Assembly: GCA_964617565.1 (NCBI GenBank)
Contig: CAZTYH010000071.1
Span: 1 to 14,906, forward strand
Length of the DNA stretch: 14,906 nucleotides
Source of the DNA: JAKJGV01 sp964617565
GTDB taxonomy: Bacteria; Verrucomicrobiota; Kiritimatiellia; CAIQIC01; JAGNIJ01
Direction of reading: 5' to 3'
Positions 8,120-14,906 of the stretch are shown here, one piece after another. Within the stretch, counting starts at the first letter, position 1, and each line of letters starts with the position of its first letter. The notes below the pieces were generated by a model. The model did not search any database. It was given only the letters and a program-made list of their open reading frames with translations, and had not been told where the DNA came from. Made by a program: the position numbers and the translations under genes.

Positions 8120-9570
8120 TCCCAATCCAGGAGTCGCTTTTCGCCTTTCAATTGCTGCAGCTTCGAGATGTCCTGCGTGACTTCCAGCGTTCCGAGGTAG
8201 CGGCCATCCTCGTCGCGCACGGCGTAATAGCTGATGTGCAGAAACTTCCCCTGGAATGGAATCCAGAACTCGGCAACATTTCGCGTGCCCGCGCGAAAGG
8301 CCTCCAGGATGGCGTTCACCATGTGCACGCTTTTCTGCGGGTGGCAATTCTGCACCTTGCGGCCGATGACGGCGGGACTTCGCGGGAATATGCGCTCGTC
8401 GTGGCCCGAGTAGTAGCGGACTTCGTCGTTTTCATCCACGAACGAGAACTCCACGGGCATGCTGACCAGCATGCGGTTCAACTGCTTGAGCGTCAGGACG
8501 CCGGTATCAAGCGGCAAAAGACCGGATGTATCAAGGGTCGCGGAACCCGCTTCGTCCGGGGCCGACACCGGCCAGTTGTCTTCCGGTTTCACGACGTAGC
8601 CGATTTCATCGTCCCCGGAGCGGATCAAGCGCCATTCCTCTTCGGTGAGCATGCGCTGGGCGGTCGGCAAGAGGATTTTTTCCTCCTTGTAGATCATCTC
8701 GGTAATTGCGTGAGCGGCTTCAGCCCCCGTTTTTAGCATCGTGGCCCAATCTTTTTTCTCCACGGCGGTGCGCAGTTCCTTGAGCATGCGCCTCACGTCG
8801 TCATGAATGCCCCACATCACTTTTGAGGGTCCTGTGAATCCGTGTTTTTCGAGATAGGGGAAGAGCTGGTTTTCCTTCCGCGTGTAGTGCGTTTCCACAG
8901 CGGCCATGGCGTTGAGCGCATCGCGCAGCTTCCCCGTCGCGTCCGTGTCGGGTGCTTCCGGCAGTGTCCGGCACAATTCCGTGAAGCGATCCGTCCGGCG
9001 CATGATCTCCTTGTTCTCGAGCAGATAGGTATGAATGGGGTGTCCGGGAGGCGCATGAACCTCTTCGTGGGTTTCCAGGCTTTCGCGAAAAACATTCACA
9101 TGAAGATCGCAAAGCTTGTGAATTTCGCTTACGGGCATGCCTTCGCGGATCAGCTCCTGCTCCATGGCGGCGATTTCGTTCGGCTGGACCTGTCCGAGCA
9201 GGCGCGTGAATTCCTCGCGGGCCGACTCCGCCGCCTTGCCGCCGTGCAGCGAGCGTATGATCCCTTTCAGCGTCTCAATCTTCTCGCGCTCGGAGGCCGC
9301 TGAAACAGGGCCTGTCCCGATGCCGGGCGCCGTTCCCGTTTCCTGCGCAATCCGGGCGGCCAGATCCTGCATCAGCTTGTCCACGGGGATTTCGCCAATC
9401 CCCGCCACCTTATCAAGCGTGGCGACCCGGCCCATGGTGGCTCGCATCGCGGCGTTGCGCAGCAGGCCGAATTTCGGGTTATAACCCGCCAGGAAATCAA
9501 CCAGAAACGGGAAAGTCTCCAGCAGCTCGTGAATAGTCGTCTGGGGCGTGATTTCTTTCATAAAATACAT
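8116..9570 (-). CDS. DUF1858-DUF438-hemerythrin-PAS sensor protein
   Basis: 484 residues, soluble. Domains: DUF1858 (about 4-70, TTIHELLETFPFLVDFLAGY), a linker, DUF438 (about 98-165, LKGIIRSLHGG through GMPVSEIHKLCDLHVNVF), hemerythrin-like HHE (about 175-310) and a C-terminal PAS domain (about 365-470) with the family-typical GRKVQNCHPQKSVHMVNAIL and ending GEKRLLDWD. Candidate diiron ligands are His177/His180, His228 with Glu233, His256 with Asp257, His287 and Glu296/297. From family knowledge, such proteins are likely oxygen, nitric-oxide or redox sensors, often in anaerobes; the PAS domain may bind a small ligand or haem. Start choice is uncertain: GGGAA is a weak site 9 nt before the ATG at 9570, and TAAAAT overlapping that codon could be a -10 box serving a leaderless start at the ATG at 9561. 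It ends tail to tail with the phosphatase gene inside one TTAA. Confidence 0.93.
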   Translation of the reverse strand: MYFMKEITPQTTIHELLETFPFLVDFLAGYNPKFGLLRNAAMRATMGRVATLDKVAGIGEIPVDKLMQDLAARIAQETGTAPGIGTGPVSAASEREKIETLKGIIRSLHGGKAAESAREEFTRLLGQVQPNEIAAMEQELIREGMPVSEIHKLCDLHVNVFRESLETHEEVHAPPGHPIHTYLLENKEIMRRTDRFTELCRTLPEAPDTDATGKLRDALNAMAAVETHYTRKENQLFPYLEKHGFTGPSKVMWGIHDDVRRMLKELRTAVEKKDWATMLKTGAEAAHAITEMIYKEEKILLPTAQRMLTEEEWRLIRSGDDEIGYVVKPEDNWPVSAPDEAGSATLDTSGLLPLDTGVLTLKQLNRMLVSMPVEFSFVDENDEVRYYSGHDERIFPRSPAVIGRKVQNCHPQKSVHMVNAILEAFRAGTRNVAEFWIPFQGKFLHISYYAVRDEDGRYLGTLEVTQDISKLQQLKGEKRLLDWD

Positions 9571-9633
9571 TTTACACGATTCCCGGGTTAAAGCCAGCCG
9601 ATGAAATAGTCCGCTTAAACGGGTCTTGCCAGG

Positions 9634-9662
9634 TTAACGGCCATGCTGCTTTTCGGTACTAT
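9634..9662 (+). promoter_or_regulatory. Candidate sigma-70 promoter for the four-cysteine membrane protein
   Basis: TTAACG (9634-9639) and TACTAT (9657-9662) are separated by 17 nt; each matches its consensus at 4 of 6 positions. The predicted start near 9669 gives a leader of about 30 nt before the ATG at 9698, with AAGGGGTG as ribosome binding site. Seen by eye and unscored; the host's consensus is unknown. Confidence 0.35.
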
Positions 9663-9697
9663 TATTCCTCGCGACTTTTCGGTGACAAGGGGTGAAC

Positions 9698-10186
9698 ATG
9701 AACAATAAAGGGCCAATGGGTATTTCGGATCTGCACGAGCAGGAAAGGAGAAAAATCGGACTGAGAAGCGATGCCTTCTCGCGCATTGCTTTCTGGCAGT
9801 TGATGGCCTTTCTCTTTCTTCTCTGTTTTGTGTGGGCGAGTGAACTGTTGGATTTCCCCGCATGGGCTTTTGGCGCCGAGCCGACACCGTTCAGCCTTTA
9901 CAGGGCAGCGCTCCTGTCTGCCGCGGTGATTGCTGCCGGTGTGGCGGCTATCGGATACACCTACGAACAGCAGCGCGCGTTGCTGCGCAAGTTGCTTGAA
10001 ACGTGCATGTATTGCCATCGGGTGAAAACGCCGGCCGACACGTGGGAGCATGTCGAGCTCTATTTCATCAAGCACTATCCGGTTCCCATGAAACGCGGGG
10101 CGTGCCCTGAATGCGAAAAGATGCTGGAAGAAGTAGCGAAAGAATCAGACCGCGACAGGACTCCCGCCCTGTCCGGCGCTCGCTGA
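9698..10186 (+). CDS. Small two-helix membrane protein with CxxC...CxxC cytoplasmic tail
   Basis: 162 residues from the ATG at 9698; an in-frame GTG at 9692 lies inside the AAGGGGTG ribosome binding site and is less likely. Two hydrophobic helices (about 31-48, IAFWQLMAFLFLLCFVWA; about 66-88, RAALLSAAVIAAGVAAIGYT) should place both ends in the cytoplasm. A short charged helix follows, then CMYCHRVKTPADTWEHVELY with GACPECEKMLEE about 35 residues on. This pattern (CxxC, a Trp about ten residues later, CPEC) matches a probable zinc-ribbon-like tail found at the C-terminus of many PAS or GAF sensor proteins (forms such as CSYCKKIRD...GICPEC). Here it stands without a recognisable sensor domain, tethered to the membrane. 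Role unknown; a redox or metal switch working with nearby signalling proteins is an inference. Its last 42 nt overlap the end of the antisense c-di-GMP gene. Confidence 0.8.
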   Translation: MNNKGPMGISDLHEQERRKIGLRSDAFSRIAFWQLMAFLFLLCFVWASELLDFPAWAFGAEPTPFSLYRAALLSAAVIAAGVAAIGYTYEQQRALLRKLLETCMYCHRVKTPADTWEHVELYFIKHYPVPMKRGACPECEKMLEEVAKESDRDRTPALSGAR

Positions 10187-12739
10187 ACGGGCATCCCATT
10201 GGCCGACCGCCTCGATTTGCGCCTGGCAGCGCACAAGGGCATCCACCACGGCGGGATCGAATTGCTTTCCGCGCTGCTGTAGAATTTCCGCCATCGTTTC
10301 GTCCGTCGGCGATGCGGAGGAATAGGTGCGCACGGAACGCATGGCATCGTAGGCATCCACCACGGCAAAGATGCGGGCGCCCAGGGGGATCTCTTCCCCT
10401 TTGAGCCCGCGTGGATAGCCCGACCCATCGTATCGCTCCTGGTGTGCGAAGACGATCTCCGCGGCGCTTCCCAGGAAGGTGCTGGAACGCAGAATGGCGT
10501 AGCCGACTTCCGCATGGGTCTTCATCGTTTTCCATTCGTCCTCGGAAAGAGGTCCCGGCTTGAGCAGGATGTTGTCCGGGATCGCAATTTTTCCGATATC
10601 GTGCAGCAGCGCGCCGTGGCCGATCTCGTCTATCTCCCGGCGGGACAACCCCATTTCGGCGGCGAGAATGCGGGAAAGGCGGGCCACGCGGAGACTGTGC
10701 TGGCCGGTCTGATGTTCCCGCGCATCCAGCATGGCCGCCAGGGCTTCCAGTGTGAAGTCGTAGGATTTACTTATCTCGTCGAGTGAGCGCGCCAGCGCCG
10801 CGCTCTTGTCTTTGACCATCTCTTCGAGATGCGTCTGGTAACGCCGGTTTTCGACGCGCAGCCGCCGGTATTCCATGGCCCGTTTTGTCACAAGAGACAA
10901 CTGCTCCGGAACGAAGGGTTTCTGTATCAAGTCGTAAGCGCCGCGGCGGAGGCTCTCTATCGCGTTTTCGGCCGTGGCGTGCCCGGTGATGACAATCGGA
11001 ATGATGTCCTGGTCTTTCTCCCGCAGCCGATCGAGCACGTCGAGCCCGCTCTCGCCGGTCAACACCAGGTCCGTGATCACGATGTCGAATCCGCTGTGCG
11101 GCTTCTCCATGGCATTGAACGCGCCCTGGACCGTCGCTTCGATCTGCACCCTGAAGTGGTCGCGTTCCAGATAACGCAGCAGCAGTTTCTGGACCGTGGG
11201 ATCATCATCCACAACGAGTACATGGCCCTGGGGCGGCCGATGCTCCGTTTCAAAATCCGAAAAAGAAACGTGATGGGCAACGGTTGGAACTTTCAGCGTT
11301 ACATCGGACCAAAAGCATACCTTGTTTCTTCCTGAGCGTTTTGCAGCGTATAAAGCCTGGTCTGCTCGTTTGAGCAGTTTTGACGAATCTGTTCCTGCAC
11401 GCTCCGGCGATTCGAGGCAGGCGATACCTGCGGAGGCCGTGAGCTTCAGGTCGTGGGAGCCTGGACAGAAAACAGATTCGCGGATAGCGGACAAGAGACG
11501 CTCACTGAATATCCGGCTGTCCGCTTCGTTCAGGTTGGGCAGAATAATTACAATCTCATCGCCCCCGTATCGGGCCGCCACATCGGCCGCGCGAACGCTG
11601 GATTGAACCAATTGCGCGAACTCGCGCAGGACGGCGTCGCCGACCAGGTGTCCGTACGTGTCGTTCAGCGTTTTAAAGTGATCCACATCCAGCACCATGA
11701 TGGAGACCGGCTCGCTGTTTCGCTGGCCCATGCTCCATATCCACGCCAGTTGCTCCTCCAGGCCGCGCCGGTTGTAAAGACCTGTCAGGACGTCGCGCAC
11801 GGCAAACTGACGCATGCGGTTAAGGCCTACCAGCACGGTGGAAAGCTGGGCGGATGCGTGATAGAGGAACGAGATGTCGTCGCGCGAAAAGCTTTCGCTG
11901 TAGGCGTCAGCCAGCGTCATCAGCCCCTGCACTTCCCCGTGGACGATCAAAGGGATACAAAAGCTGTTGCTGACGACGGCGGGCGCCGAGTCGTCGGCAG
12001 GTTGGCCTTCGTGCATGATATCCAGCGAGGTGCTCGGCAGGTCCTTTCCGCTGAGCGCCTCAAACCGCTTGCGCATGTCTTCTTCAACGGCTTTCAGAAA
12101 GGCGGGCGCGACCGGTAATATGCTGTTGAGAAAAATCAGGTTTTCGTCTTCCCCCACGTTAAAAATGCCGACTACGGAGCAAGGGATCAAGAGGCCGACG
12201 CCCTCGCTCAATGCGCGGAAAGATTCATTCAAGCTGGCTGCTGCAAACGCTGTTTCGCTGAATTGGCGCAGCAGCGCAAGCTGGCGTTGGATGCGATCGA
12301 GGGGGCGGATGTCGGGCACCCGCACGCGCTCCAGCTTGGCGGCCCCTTCGAGAAATACGGCCTCCGAAAGTGCTTTGAAATCAATGGGCTTGGGCAGTGC
12401 GTGGACGACTCCAAGTTCCTTCATTTTCTCCGGGATCTCATCGCTGACAGCGAGAAAACCGGAGACGATAACTACGCCCAGCCAGGGCCAGATGCGCCTG
12501 ACCTCGCGCACAAACGCCGGACCATCCATGTTCGGCATGCGCAAGTCTACGACCAGCACATCGTAATCCCGTTGAAGCAGGATTTGCAGACCTTCGCGGC
12601 CATCCGCCGCCGTTTCAACCAGGGCTCCCTGTTGGGCGAGGTGGAGTTGAACCGTCTTGCGGATATCGGCTTCGTCGTCGAGAAAGAGAACCCGGATGCC
12701 TCGCAATGGCTTCTGCGCGGTTGTCGAATCGTTTCCCAT
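10145..12739 (-). CDS. REC-GAF-GGDEF-REC-HD-GYP cyclic-di-GMP response regulator
   Basis: 864 residues from the ATG at 12739, which has GGGAGG just upstream; an in-frame ATG at 12766 lies upstream of the predicted transcription start. REC1 (about 15-130) has acidic pocket Asp21/Asp22, phosphoacceptor Asp65 and Lys118. A GAF-like domain (about 145-310) follows. GGDEF (about 315-480) has DVLTGLYNRRG, GGDEI at 392-396 (Ile replaces the usual Phe) and an RxxD inhibitory site, RAAD, at 383-386. REC2 (about 505-625) has Asp557 and Lys607. HD-GYP (about 660-845) has His681, HDIGK (His713/Asp714), His742, His766 and DGSGYP. Catalytic residues look intact at both ends, so it could both make and degrade c-di-GMP, switched by two phosphorylation sites and a GAF ligand. 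No histidine kinase is in the window. The C-terminal 42 nt overlap the convergent small membrane protein gene. Confidence 0.95.
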   Translation of the reverse strand: MGNDSTTAQKPLRGIRVLFLDDEADIRKTVQLHLAQQGALVETAADGREGLQILLQRDYDVLVVDLRMPNMDGPAFVREVRRIWPWLGVVIVSGFLAVSDEIPEKMKELGVVHALPKPIDFKALSEAVFLEGAAKLERVRVPDIRPLDRIQRQLALLRQFSETAFAAASLNESFRALSEGVGLLIPCSVVGIFNVGEDENLIFLNSILPVAPAFLKAVEEDMRKRFEALSGKDLPSTSLDIMHEGQPADDSAPAVVSNSFCIPLIVHGEVQGLMTLADAYSESFSRDDISFLYHASAQLSTVLVGLNRMRQFAVRDVLTGLYNRRGLEEQLAWIWSMGQRNSEPVSIMVLDVDHFKTLNDTYGHLVGDAVLREFAQLVQSSVRAADVAARYGGDEIVIILPNLNEADSRIFSERLLSAIRESVFCPGSHDLKLTASAGIACLESPERAGTDSSKLLKRADQALYAAKRSGRNKVCFWSDVTLKVPTVAHHVSFSDFETEHRPPQGHVLVVDDDPTVQKLLLRYLERDHFRVQIEATVQGAFNAMEKPHSGFDIVITDLVLTGESGLDVLDRLREKDQDIIPIVITGHATAENAIESLRRGAYDLIQKPFVPEQLSLVTKRAMEYRRLRVENRRYQTHLEEMVKDKSAALARSLDEISKSYDFTLEALAAMLDAREHQTGQHSLRVARLSRILAAEMGLSRREIDEIGHGALLHDIGKIAIPDNILLKPGPLSEDEWKTMKTHAEVGYAILRSSTFLGSAAEIVFAHQERYDGSGYPRGLKGEEIPLGARIFAVVDAYDAMRSVRTYSSASPTDETMAEILQQRGKQFDPAVVDALVRCQAQIEAVGQWDARSASAGQGGSPVAV

Positions 12740-12756
12740 CCCGCCTCCCGGACTAC

Positions 12757-12785
12757 ACCATACCATGCATCAGGGCGCATCTCAA
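12757..12785 (-). promoter_or_regulatory. Candidate sigma-70 promoter of the c-di-GMP regulator gene
   Basis: On the minus strand TTGAGA (12785-12780; 5 of 6 to consensus) and TATGGT (12762-12757; 4 of 6) are separated by exactly 17 nt. The start would fall near 12750, giving a short leader of about 11 nt that contains only GGGAGG before the ATG at 12739. Read by eye. Confidence 0.4.
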
Positions 12786-12839
12786 GAGGGGGGTAAATTC
12801 GGATTTGGGGTCGAGGAACCTGTGGCATAATCGGCGAGA

Positions 12840-12862
12840 GGGGGGGGTGAGGGTATGGAGGG
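12840..12862 (+). other. Potential G-quadruplex tract
   Basis: Plus-strand G runs at 12840-12847 (eight G), 12851-12853 and 12860-12862. Splitting the first run gives four GGG tracts with loops of 1-2, 3 and 6 nt, which fits the usual G3+N1-7 rule. It overlaps the left arm of the inverted repeat at 12857-12918 and lies about 55 nt upstream of the -35 box of the c-di-GMP regulator gene, on that gene's template strand. Confidence 0.35.
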
Positions 12863-12918
12863 AGCGGCTGGTCGAGATGAGCAGGAGACCCGAGGTTAGA
12901 GGGTCAGCCGCTCCCTCC
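12857..12918. repeat. 14-bp perfect inverted repeat with 34-nt purine-rich loop
   Basis: GGAGGGAGCGGCTG (12857-12870) is exactly complementary to CAGCCGCTCCCTCC (12905-12918); one more T-A pair extends it outward. It starts 4 nt after the stop codon of the small minus-strand gene, so it could end or protect that transcript, but no T-run follows on either strand. A regulator site or processed RNA stem for the downstream c-di-GMP gene is also possible. The 34-nt loop is mostly purine on the plus strand. Nothing else is recognised in the 183-nt spacer apart from the G-tract and promoter. Confidence 0.6.
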
Positions 12919-12922
12919 AAAA

Positions 12923-13117
12923 TCATTCCAATATCCACGTCTGCACTCCATCCCGCGACGGGGCCTTGATGGGCGCCGGAGCAATGTTTTGCAGAGCGTG
13001 TTCCGTGTGCTGTTGGGTGTGCGGAATTCTTTTTCGGAGATGTTGCAGCTCGTGCTTGAGATTGTAAACCCAAACCCCGAACAAGCTGATAATCATCAGA
13101 ATGACTATTACCTGCAT
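12923..13117 (-). CDS. Small single-helix membrane protein
   Basis: 64 residues from the ATG at 13117, which is preceded by GAGGTG, a perfect six-base match to the anti-Shine-Dalgarno, at short spacing. Residues 1-20 (MQVIVILMIISLFGVWVYNL) form one transmembrane helix. A basic, amphipathic stretch follows (KHELQHLRKRIPHTQQHTEH), then a Pro/Ala-rich tail ending TWILE. I know no family. The frame stays open upstream to 13258 and gap 3, but those residues look less protein-like, so I prefer the internal start. It lies between the flavodoxin gene and the inverted repeat, on the same strand. The 140 nt between its start and gap 3 hold only a near-palindrome, GGGTTC-CT-GAACCC (13231-13244). Moderate support; it could be a chance ORF. 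Confidence 0.5.
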   Translation of the reverse strand: MQVIVILMIISLFGVWVYNLKHELQHLRKRIPHTQQHTEHALQNIAPAPIKAPSRDGVQTWILE

Positions 13118-13223
13118 GACCCACCTCGTTGTTCTTTCCGCGTCATGTTCATCATTGAAGTCCTTACTAACACTCCATAGCAGGATTTGGTCCCTCTCAC
13201 GAACAGAGGCTTTTTTTCTGCCT

Positions 13224-13853
13224 TCATCGCGGGTTCCTGAACCCATGCCGAGGCTTGGNNNNNNNNNNNNNNNNNNNNNNNNNNNNNNNNNNNNNNNNNN
13301 NNNNNNNNNNNNNNNNNNNNNNNNNNNNNNNNNNNNNNNNNNNNNNNNNNNNNNNNNNGGCTGCCACGAGACTGTCATCGGAGACTCCGGTTTGCTCCAG
13401 GTTTTCACCGGCCGATCGCGCGTAGGGACCCCATTGCATTCCGCCTTTTGGATAACCCGGCGTATTCTTGGGGAGCGGGACGATGATCATGCCCAGCTCG
13501 GCGAGGTTGTTCAGCATGGAAAGCAACGTTATTTCGGCTCCGCCTCCGGCATTTCCAAAGCCTGATCCGGTGGCGAAAACAGCGCCCACCTTGCCGACGA
13601 CCGCGTCCTTCATCCAGAGGCCGCTGCAGACCTTGTCAATGAACGCTTTAACGCGCCAATCCATACTGCCCATATGAACGGGCGAGCCAACAATCACCGC
13701 ATCGGCGCCTGTCACATCTTCAGCCTTCGCTTCTTCCGCGGTGCGAATGTTGATTTCCGTTCCGGCAACAGACTTTGCGCCTGCCGCCACGGCTTCGGCT
13801 GCTTTCTTCGTGTTGCCATAGTCACTGGCATAAACAATCAGTATTTTTGCCAT
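13224..13853 (-). CDS. Flavodoxin / WrbA-like FMN protein, C-terminus in assembly gap
   Basis: The ATG at 13853 has a strong AGGAGGG site. The N-terminus MAKILIVYASDYGNTKKAAE is a first beta strand plus phosphate-binding loop (residues 9-15, ASDYGNT; Tyr where classic flavodoxins have Thr, as in WrbA and flavodiiron proteins). GSPVHMGSMDWRVKAFIDK (about 56-74) is the second FMN loop region and GSGFGNAGGGAEITLLSMLN (about 96-115) the third. About 165 residues are visible; the family is usually 190-205, so 25-40 residues lie in gap 3. The short tail after the gap, ending at 13224, depends on the gap being 100 nt and may not belong. Role: FMN electron carrier or NAD(P)H:quinone reductase. It could accept electrons from PFOR, but it lies about 10 kb from nifJ. 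The permease stop is 69 nt upstream on the same strand. Confidence 0.88.
   Translation of the reverse strand: MAKILIVYASDYGNTKKAAEAVAAGAKSVAGTEINIRTAEEAKAEDVTGADAVIVGSPVHMGSMDWRVKAFIDKVCSGLWMKDAVVGKVGAVFATGSGFGNAGGGAEITLLSMLNNLAELGMIIVPLPKNTPGYPKGGMQWGPYARSAGENLEQTGVSDDSLVAAXXXXXXXXXXXXXXXXXXXXXXXXXXXXXXXXXXKPRHGFRNPR
13259..13358. other. Assembly gap of 100 N at the flavodoxin C-terminus
   Basis: Exactly 100 N, probably nominal. It hides the last part of the flavodoxin and leaves its stop codon uncertain. A 14-bp near-palindrome (13231-13244) lies close to its left edge. Confidence 0.95.
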
Positions 13854-13922
13854 GATAACCCTCCTGTATTCCTTCGATTTTCCTGCACGGTACCACAGAA
13901 AACACTGCTCGCAAGTATCACT

Positions 13923-14906
13923 CTAGACTTTTGAGCCCACCGGGGGATTGGAGCTGAGCAGGATGGACAGCCAGCGCGTGTCTTCATAGCTTTCCAGCGC
14001 CAGCTTTACAACCATCGTGAGGGGAACGGAAATCAACATTCCGACCGGCCCGAGCACCCAACCCCAGAACACCAGCGAGAAAAAGACGACCAGCGTCGAA
14101 AGCCCGAGCCGCCGACCCATAAAACGTGGTTCGAGAATATTGCCGAAGATCATGTTGATGACGAGATAACCGACCCCGGTCAGCACCGCCCAACCGGGTC
14201 CGCGCAGGATCAGGGCAAGGAGAATGGGAGGAATCGCGGCGATGATGGAGCCGATATTGGGAACATAATTGAGCACGAAAGCGAGCAGTCCCCAGAGCAC
14301 GGGGAAATCAATGCCCAGGATCCAGAGCAGCACTCCGGCGGCAAGCCCTGTAACGAGACTGAAAACTGTTTTGATGGCCAGGTAACGGTTGAAGTTGTTC
14401 ATGAATTCTGTCAGCCATTCCATGCGCGCTTCGGGGGCGTTCAGCACGCTGCGAAGCTTGGCCGGGAGGAGCGACGCCTCCATCAGCATGAAGATCACCG
14501 TCAGGATGATCAGGAACAAGTTCGTCAAAGCGGCCGCCAGGCTTGCCACCGTATTACCGATCATCCTCATGATCACCGATGGGTTGAGATACTCCGTAAC
14601 GACCGCTTCCTTCACGTCCCATCCACGCTGGTTGAGCGCTTGGACGAGTACTCGAACCTGGTCCTGCAGGCTGGCCGTGTACCGCGGCACGCGTCGCGCA
14701 AATTCTTCCACCGAGGACCCCGCGAGATAGACCACGGCGATGCCCGCGATCAGCAGGAGAAGCACGACGAGCAGCACGGCAAATCCTGCGCGTACGCCGC
14801 GCTTGCGAAGCCAGAACAACAAGGGCGAGAACACGACGGCAAGAAACGCCGCCAGCAGGAAGGGCACAATGATGGTTGATGCCGCTTTCATGCCTGCGAC
14901 AATGAC
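13923..14906 (-). CDS. AI-2E/PerM-family transporter (partial, N-terminus beyond window)
   Basis: The frame is open to the right edge (VIVAGMKAASTIIVPFLLAA). The Met at 14891 is probably internal, because family members normally have a further 20-40 residues with a first helix. Visible: a helix pair near the start (STIIVPFLLAAFLAVVFSPL, FAVLLVVLLLLIAGIAVVYL), a long soluble segment (about 60-115), two or three helices (about 110-190), then the conserved C-terminal block LLAFVLNYVPNIGSIIAAIP, NILEPRFMGRRLGLS and FWGWVLGPVGMLISVPLTMV. These are hallmarks of PF01594 (TqsA, PerM/YhhT and some Na+/H+ antiporters). Substrate cannot be assigned; the AI-2 label is historical. It lies 69 nt upstream of the flavodoxin gene on the same strand, so co-transcription is possible, though the flavodoxin has its own strong ribosome binding site. 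Confidence 0.93.
   Translation of the reverse strand, partial: VIVAGMKAASTIIVPFLLAAFLAVVFSPLLFWLRKRGVRAGFAVLLVVLLLLIAGIAVVYLAGSSVEEFARRVPRYTASLQDQVRVLVQALNQRGWDVKEAVVTEYLNPSVIMRMIGNTVASLAAALTNLFLIILTVIFMLMEASLLPAKLRSVLNAPEARMEWLTEFMNNFNRYLAIKTVFSLVTGLAAGVLLWILGIDFPVLWGLLAFVLNYVPNIGSIIAAIPPILLALILRGPGWAVLTGVGYLVINMIFGNILEPRFMGRRLGLSTLVVFFSLVFWGWVLGPVGMLISVPLTMVVKLALESYEDTRWLSILLSSNPPVGSKV

Noticed and set aside
10012..10026. CMYCH in the small membrane protein as a c-type haem site
   Set aside because: The predicted topology puts the tail in the cytoplasm, where c-type haem is not attached, and the later CPEC pair fits a zinc-ribbon-like tail better.
12857..12918. Inverted repeat as a standard rho-independent terminator
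   Set aside because: No T-run follows the stem on either strand and the loop is 34 nt, so only a non-standard terminator or another role is possible.
12753..13124. Minus-strand open frame of about 123 codons through the inverted repeat
   Set aside because: It covers the hairpin, G-tract and promoter region, overlaps the better small membrane ORF in another frame, and its composition is not protein-like.

Overview
The window reads as GC-rich bacterial chromosome from a draft assembly, probably a metagenome bin: it contains three runs of exactly 100 N (1342-1441, 4934-5033, 13259-13358) that look like nominal scaffold gaps. A single-chain pyruvate:ferredoxin oxidoreductase, a flavodoxin and a hemerythrin/DUF438 sensor suggest an anaerobe or facultative anaerobe. 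Signal-transduction content is heavy. I cannot place the phylum; the PVC group and neighbouring candidate phyla fit, but this is a guess. No rRNA, tRNA, CRISPR array, transposase or phage gene is visible.

Layout. 1-3750 (minus): nifJ (PFOR, interrupted by gap 1), then a dihydroorotate-dehydrogenase-like gene 17 nt downstream that runs off the left edge. 3963 to gap 2 (plus): an alpha/beta hydrolase with a signal peptide. 5069-5160: a compact nested-hairpin element between that gene and a convergent polytopic membrane protein (5154-6248, minus). 6416-12739: a signalling block made of a PAS-PAS-PP2C phosphatase (plus), a DUF1858-DUF438-hemerythrin-PAS protein (minus), a small two-helix membrane protein with a four-cysteine cytoplasmic tail (plus), and a large REC-GAF-GGDEF-REC-HD-GYP cyclic-di-GMP regulator (minus). 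12740-12922: a promoter, a possible G-quadruplex and a 14-bp perfect inverted repeat. 12923-13117: a small single-helix membrane protein (minus). 13224-13853: a WrbA-like flavodoxin (minus, end lost in gap 3). 13923-14906: an AI-2E/PerM-family permease (minus, start beyond the window).

How it fits together. PFOR makes acetyl-CoA and reduced ferredoxin or flavodoxin, and the flavodoxin about 10 kb away could be an acceptor, though the two are not in one operon. The signalling block pairs likely redox or gas sensing (hemerythrin, PAS) with two outputs: serine/threonine dephosphorylation and c-di-GMP turnover. All four genes are packed tail to tail: one pair shares a TTAA stop palindrome, and the other overlaps antisense by 42 bp.

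I found no convincing new defence or mobile system. The least explained pieces are the nested-hairpin element at 5069-5160, the inverted repeat/G-tract at 12840-12918 and the small four-cysteine membrane protein.
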